Position numbers and translations under genes: made by a program
Source: Truepera sp.
Lineage (GTDB): Bacteria; Deinococcota; Deinococci; Deinococcales; Trueperaceae
Assembly (NCBI GenBank): GCA_032027045.1
Contig: JAVSMU010000001.1
Coordinates: forward strand, 342,390-406,389
Direction of reading: 5' to 3'
Length of the DNA: 64,000 bases
In this document: positions 62,889 to 64,000 of the stretch, piece after piece
Layout of the letters: every line of letters starts with the position of its first letter
Position numbering within the stretch: position 1 is the first letter of the stretch
The notes under the pieces: model-generated
What the model was told of the DNA's origin: nothing
Databases searched by the model: none
What the model saw: only the letters and a program-made list of their open reading frames with translations

Positions 62889-63572
62889 TCAGTCGTCGAC
62901 CACGAAGTGGAAGATGTTGCTGCAGACCACGAGGTACACGAGGTCGAAGCCGGCCAACAGTTGCAGCCAGGAGGACGCCAACCCGACTTCGGCGCTGCCG
63001 AGCAGGGCCGCCTCCGTGGCACGTACGGCGCCCAGCATGACTGGCACCACGACGGGAAACATGAGGACCGGCAGCAACGCCTCGCGGGCCTGCAGGTTGG
63101 CCGTGAGACCGGCGTAGAAGGTGGCGATGACGGCGAACCCGAGCGTGCCCAGCAGCACCGTCAGGATGAGGACCCACCACGTTCCGGGTGGCGCGCTGGC
63201 GCCGTAGAGCCCGAACGCCAGGGGCAACATCACGACCCCAAGCGCGCTCAGGTACGCCCAACTGGCGAGGAGCTTACCGAGGTACAAGGACGCCCGCGAT
63301 ACGGGCAGCAGGAGGAGTTGCTCGAGGGCCCCCTCCTCGAGGTCGGCCTGGAAGCTCTGCGCCGAAGCGATGACGCCGGCGAACGCGAGCGCGACCCAGA
63401 GCACGCCCGGCGCGGCGCTGGCCATGAGCGTCGGTTCGCGGCCGAGGCCGAAGGCCATCATCACGAGGGTGATGGCGGAGAAGAACAGGGTGGCTACGGT
63501 AGTGGCGCGAGAGCGCAGCTCCTGCAAGAAGTCCTTGCGGGCGACCGCCAGGACCGCTACCAGGTCGGTCAT
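62889..63572 (-). CDS. ccmB: Haem exporter permease CcmB
   Basis: Membrane part of the CcmAB complex that frees holo-CcmE from CcmC. 227 residues, six helices: VARKDFLQELRSRATTVATLFF at the start, FQADLEEGALEQLLLLPVSR and LASWAYLSALGVVMLP in the middle, and PVLMFPVVVPVMLGA near the end, the usual CcmB pattern. ATG overlaps ccmA by 4 bases. Confidence 0.96.
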   Translation of the reverse strand: MTDLVAVLAVARKDFLQELRSRATTVATLFFSAITLVMMAFGLGREPTLMASAAPGVLWVALAFAGVIASAQSFQADLEEGALEQLLLLPVSRASLYLGKLLASWAYLSALGVVMLPLAFGLYGASAPPGTWWVLILTVLLGTLGFAVIATFYAGLTANLQAREALLPVLMFPVVVPVMLGAVRATEAALLGSAEVGLASSWLQLLAGFDLVYLVVCSNIFHFVVDD

Positions 63573-64000
63573 GCGCCCGCCGCCGGGCCCCCGGGCGCGG
63601 TCTCGGCCATGCGCACTACGCCGCCTCGCAGTTCGAGGACGGCGTCCGGCCCTAGGCGGTCGCGGTCGGACTCGTGAGACGCCATGAGCACCGTGCGCCC
63701 GCGCGCCCTGGCGGCGGCCACACAGCCGTCGACGAGGTCCTTTCCCGAGTCGTCGAGGGCCGCGTACGGCTCGTCGAGGAGCCAGAGGTCGGGATCCAAC
63801 AGGAGCAGCCTGGCCAGACCCAGGCGCTTCTTCATGCCGCTCGAGTAGGTGCGGACGAGCTTGTTCGCCGCGTGGTCGATGCCCACCTGCTCCAGCACCG
63901 CCCCCACCTCCTGCTGGGTGGCCGCGTGGGCGCCGGGCGTGAGGTCGAGGGCGAGGTCCAGGTTCTCCCGCGCGTCGAGCATGGGGAAGCTGCCGCCCAA
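63569..64000 (-). CDS. ccmA: Haem exporter ATP-binding protein CcmA, 5' end outside window
   Basis: Partial; the reading frame runs past the window end, so the Walker A part is not seen. Visible: ENLDLALDL, the ABC signature YSSGMKKRLGLARLLLLDPDLWLLDEPYAALDD with Walker B, and the switch His in LMASHESDRDR. About 140 of the usual ~200 residues are present. First known gene of the ccm operon here. Confidence 0.93.
   Translation of the reverse strand: MGGSFPMLDARENLDLALDLTPGAHAATQQEVGAVLEQVGIDHAANKLVRTYSSGMKKRLGLARLLLLDPDLWLLDEPYAALDDSGKDLVDGCVAAARARGRTVLMASHESDRDRLGPDAVLELRGGVVRMAETAPGGPAAGA

Overview
The window is high-GC, gene-dense bacterial chromosome with short intergenic gaps, frequent GTG starts and ATGA or GTGA overlaps between consecutive genes. 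I infer a member of the Deinococcota, possibly a deep branch such as the Trueperaceae. The main reasons are a glutaminyl-tRNA synthetase fused to a C-terminal YqeY/GatB-like domain (a known Deinococcus arrangement), promoters set within a few bases of start codons, and the overall gene complement. The species cannot be named from sequence alone. I saw no prophage, insertion sequence, CRISPR array, rRNA or tRNA gene.

Layout. 1-6.2 kb: end of a membrane protein gene, a small heat-shock protein, an SDR oxidoreductase, a small DUF7662-like protein, an M20 peptidase, and a pepA-msrA pair. 6.3-8.5 kb: the selenium pair mnmH-selD, whose junction carries an internal duplication. 8.6-12.4 kb: a peptide/nickel-type ABC importer (binding protein and two permeases, no ATPase genes). 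12.7-17.2 kb: a membrane GGDEF-EAL protein, then the primary sigma factor with a histone-H1-like tail of about 330 residues. 17.3-25.7 kb: glycerophosphodiesterase, class III CoA transferase, a lexA and crp divergent regulator pair, nfuA, adenine deaminase, a YciI-like protein and a serine hydrolase. 25.7-29.6 kb: the dnaK-grpE-dnaJ chaperone operon. 29.7-34.2 kb: a secreted PpiC-type isomerase, pdxH, a DUF255 protein and a small membrane protein.

34.2-40.2 kb holds a DNA-end-processing cluster: an AddB-like protein that keeps its iron-sulfur cysteines but has lost the nuclease residues, an intact AddA-like helicase-nuclease, and a convergent gene that looks like a PD-(D/E)XK nuclease with a winged helix. 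40.2-44.1 kb: a small orphan gene, a class A beta-lactamase-fold protein without a signal peptide, a cold-shock protein with an RGG-like tail, DoxX and nagA. 44.2-50.6 kb: glnS, then the classical rpsB-tsf-pyrH-frr-cdsA cluster. 50.9-55.1 kb: a periplasmic TPR protein diverging from ctaA-ctaB-surf1 (haem A synthesis and oxidase assembly). 55.1-64 kb: transaldolase, then a complete System I cytochrome c maturation operon (ccmA, partial, through ccmH). It includes an overlooked 43-codon ccmD and ends in a CcmI-like TPR protein fused to a mono-haem cytochrome c, followed by a Rieske protein.

Functional links: the last 12 kb builds an aerobic respiratory chain (haem A, haem attachment to cytochrome c, Rieske iron-sulfur protein). 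nfuA fits the Fe-S demand. The heat-shock genes, LexA, AddAB-like proteins, MsrA and PdxH are housekeeping and stress functions. Annotation is by reading motifs and family knowledge; no database search was run.
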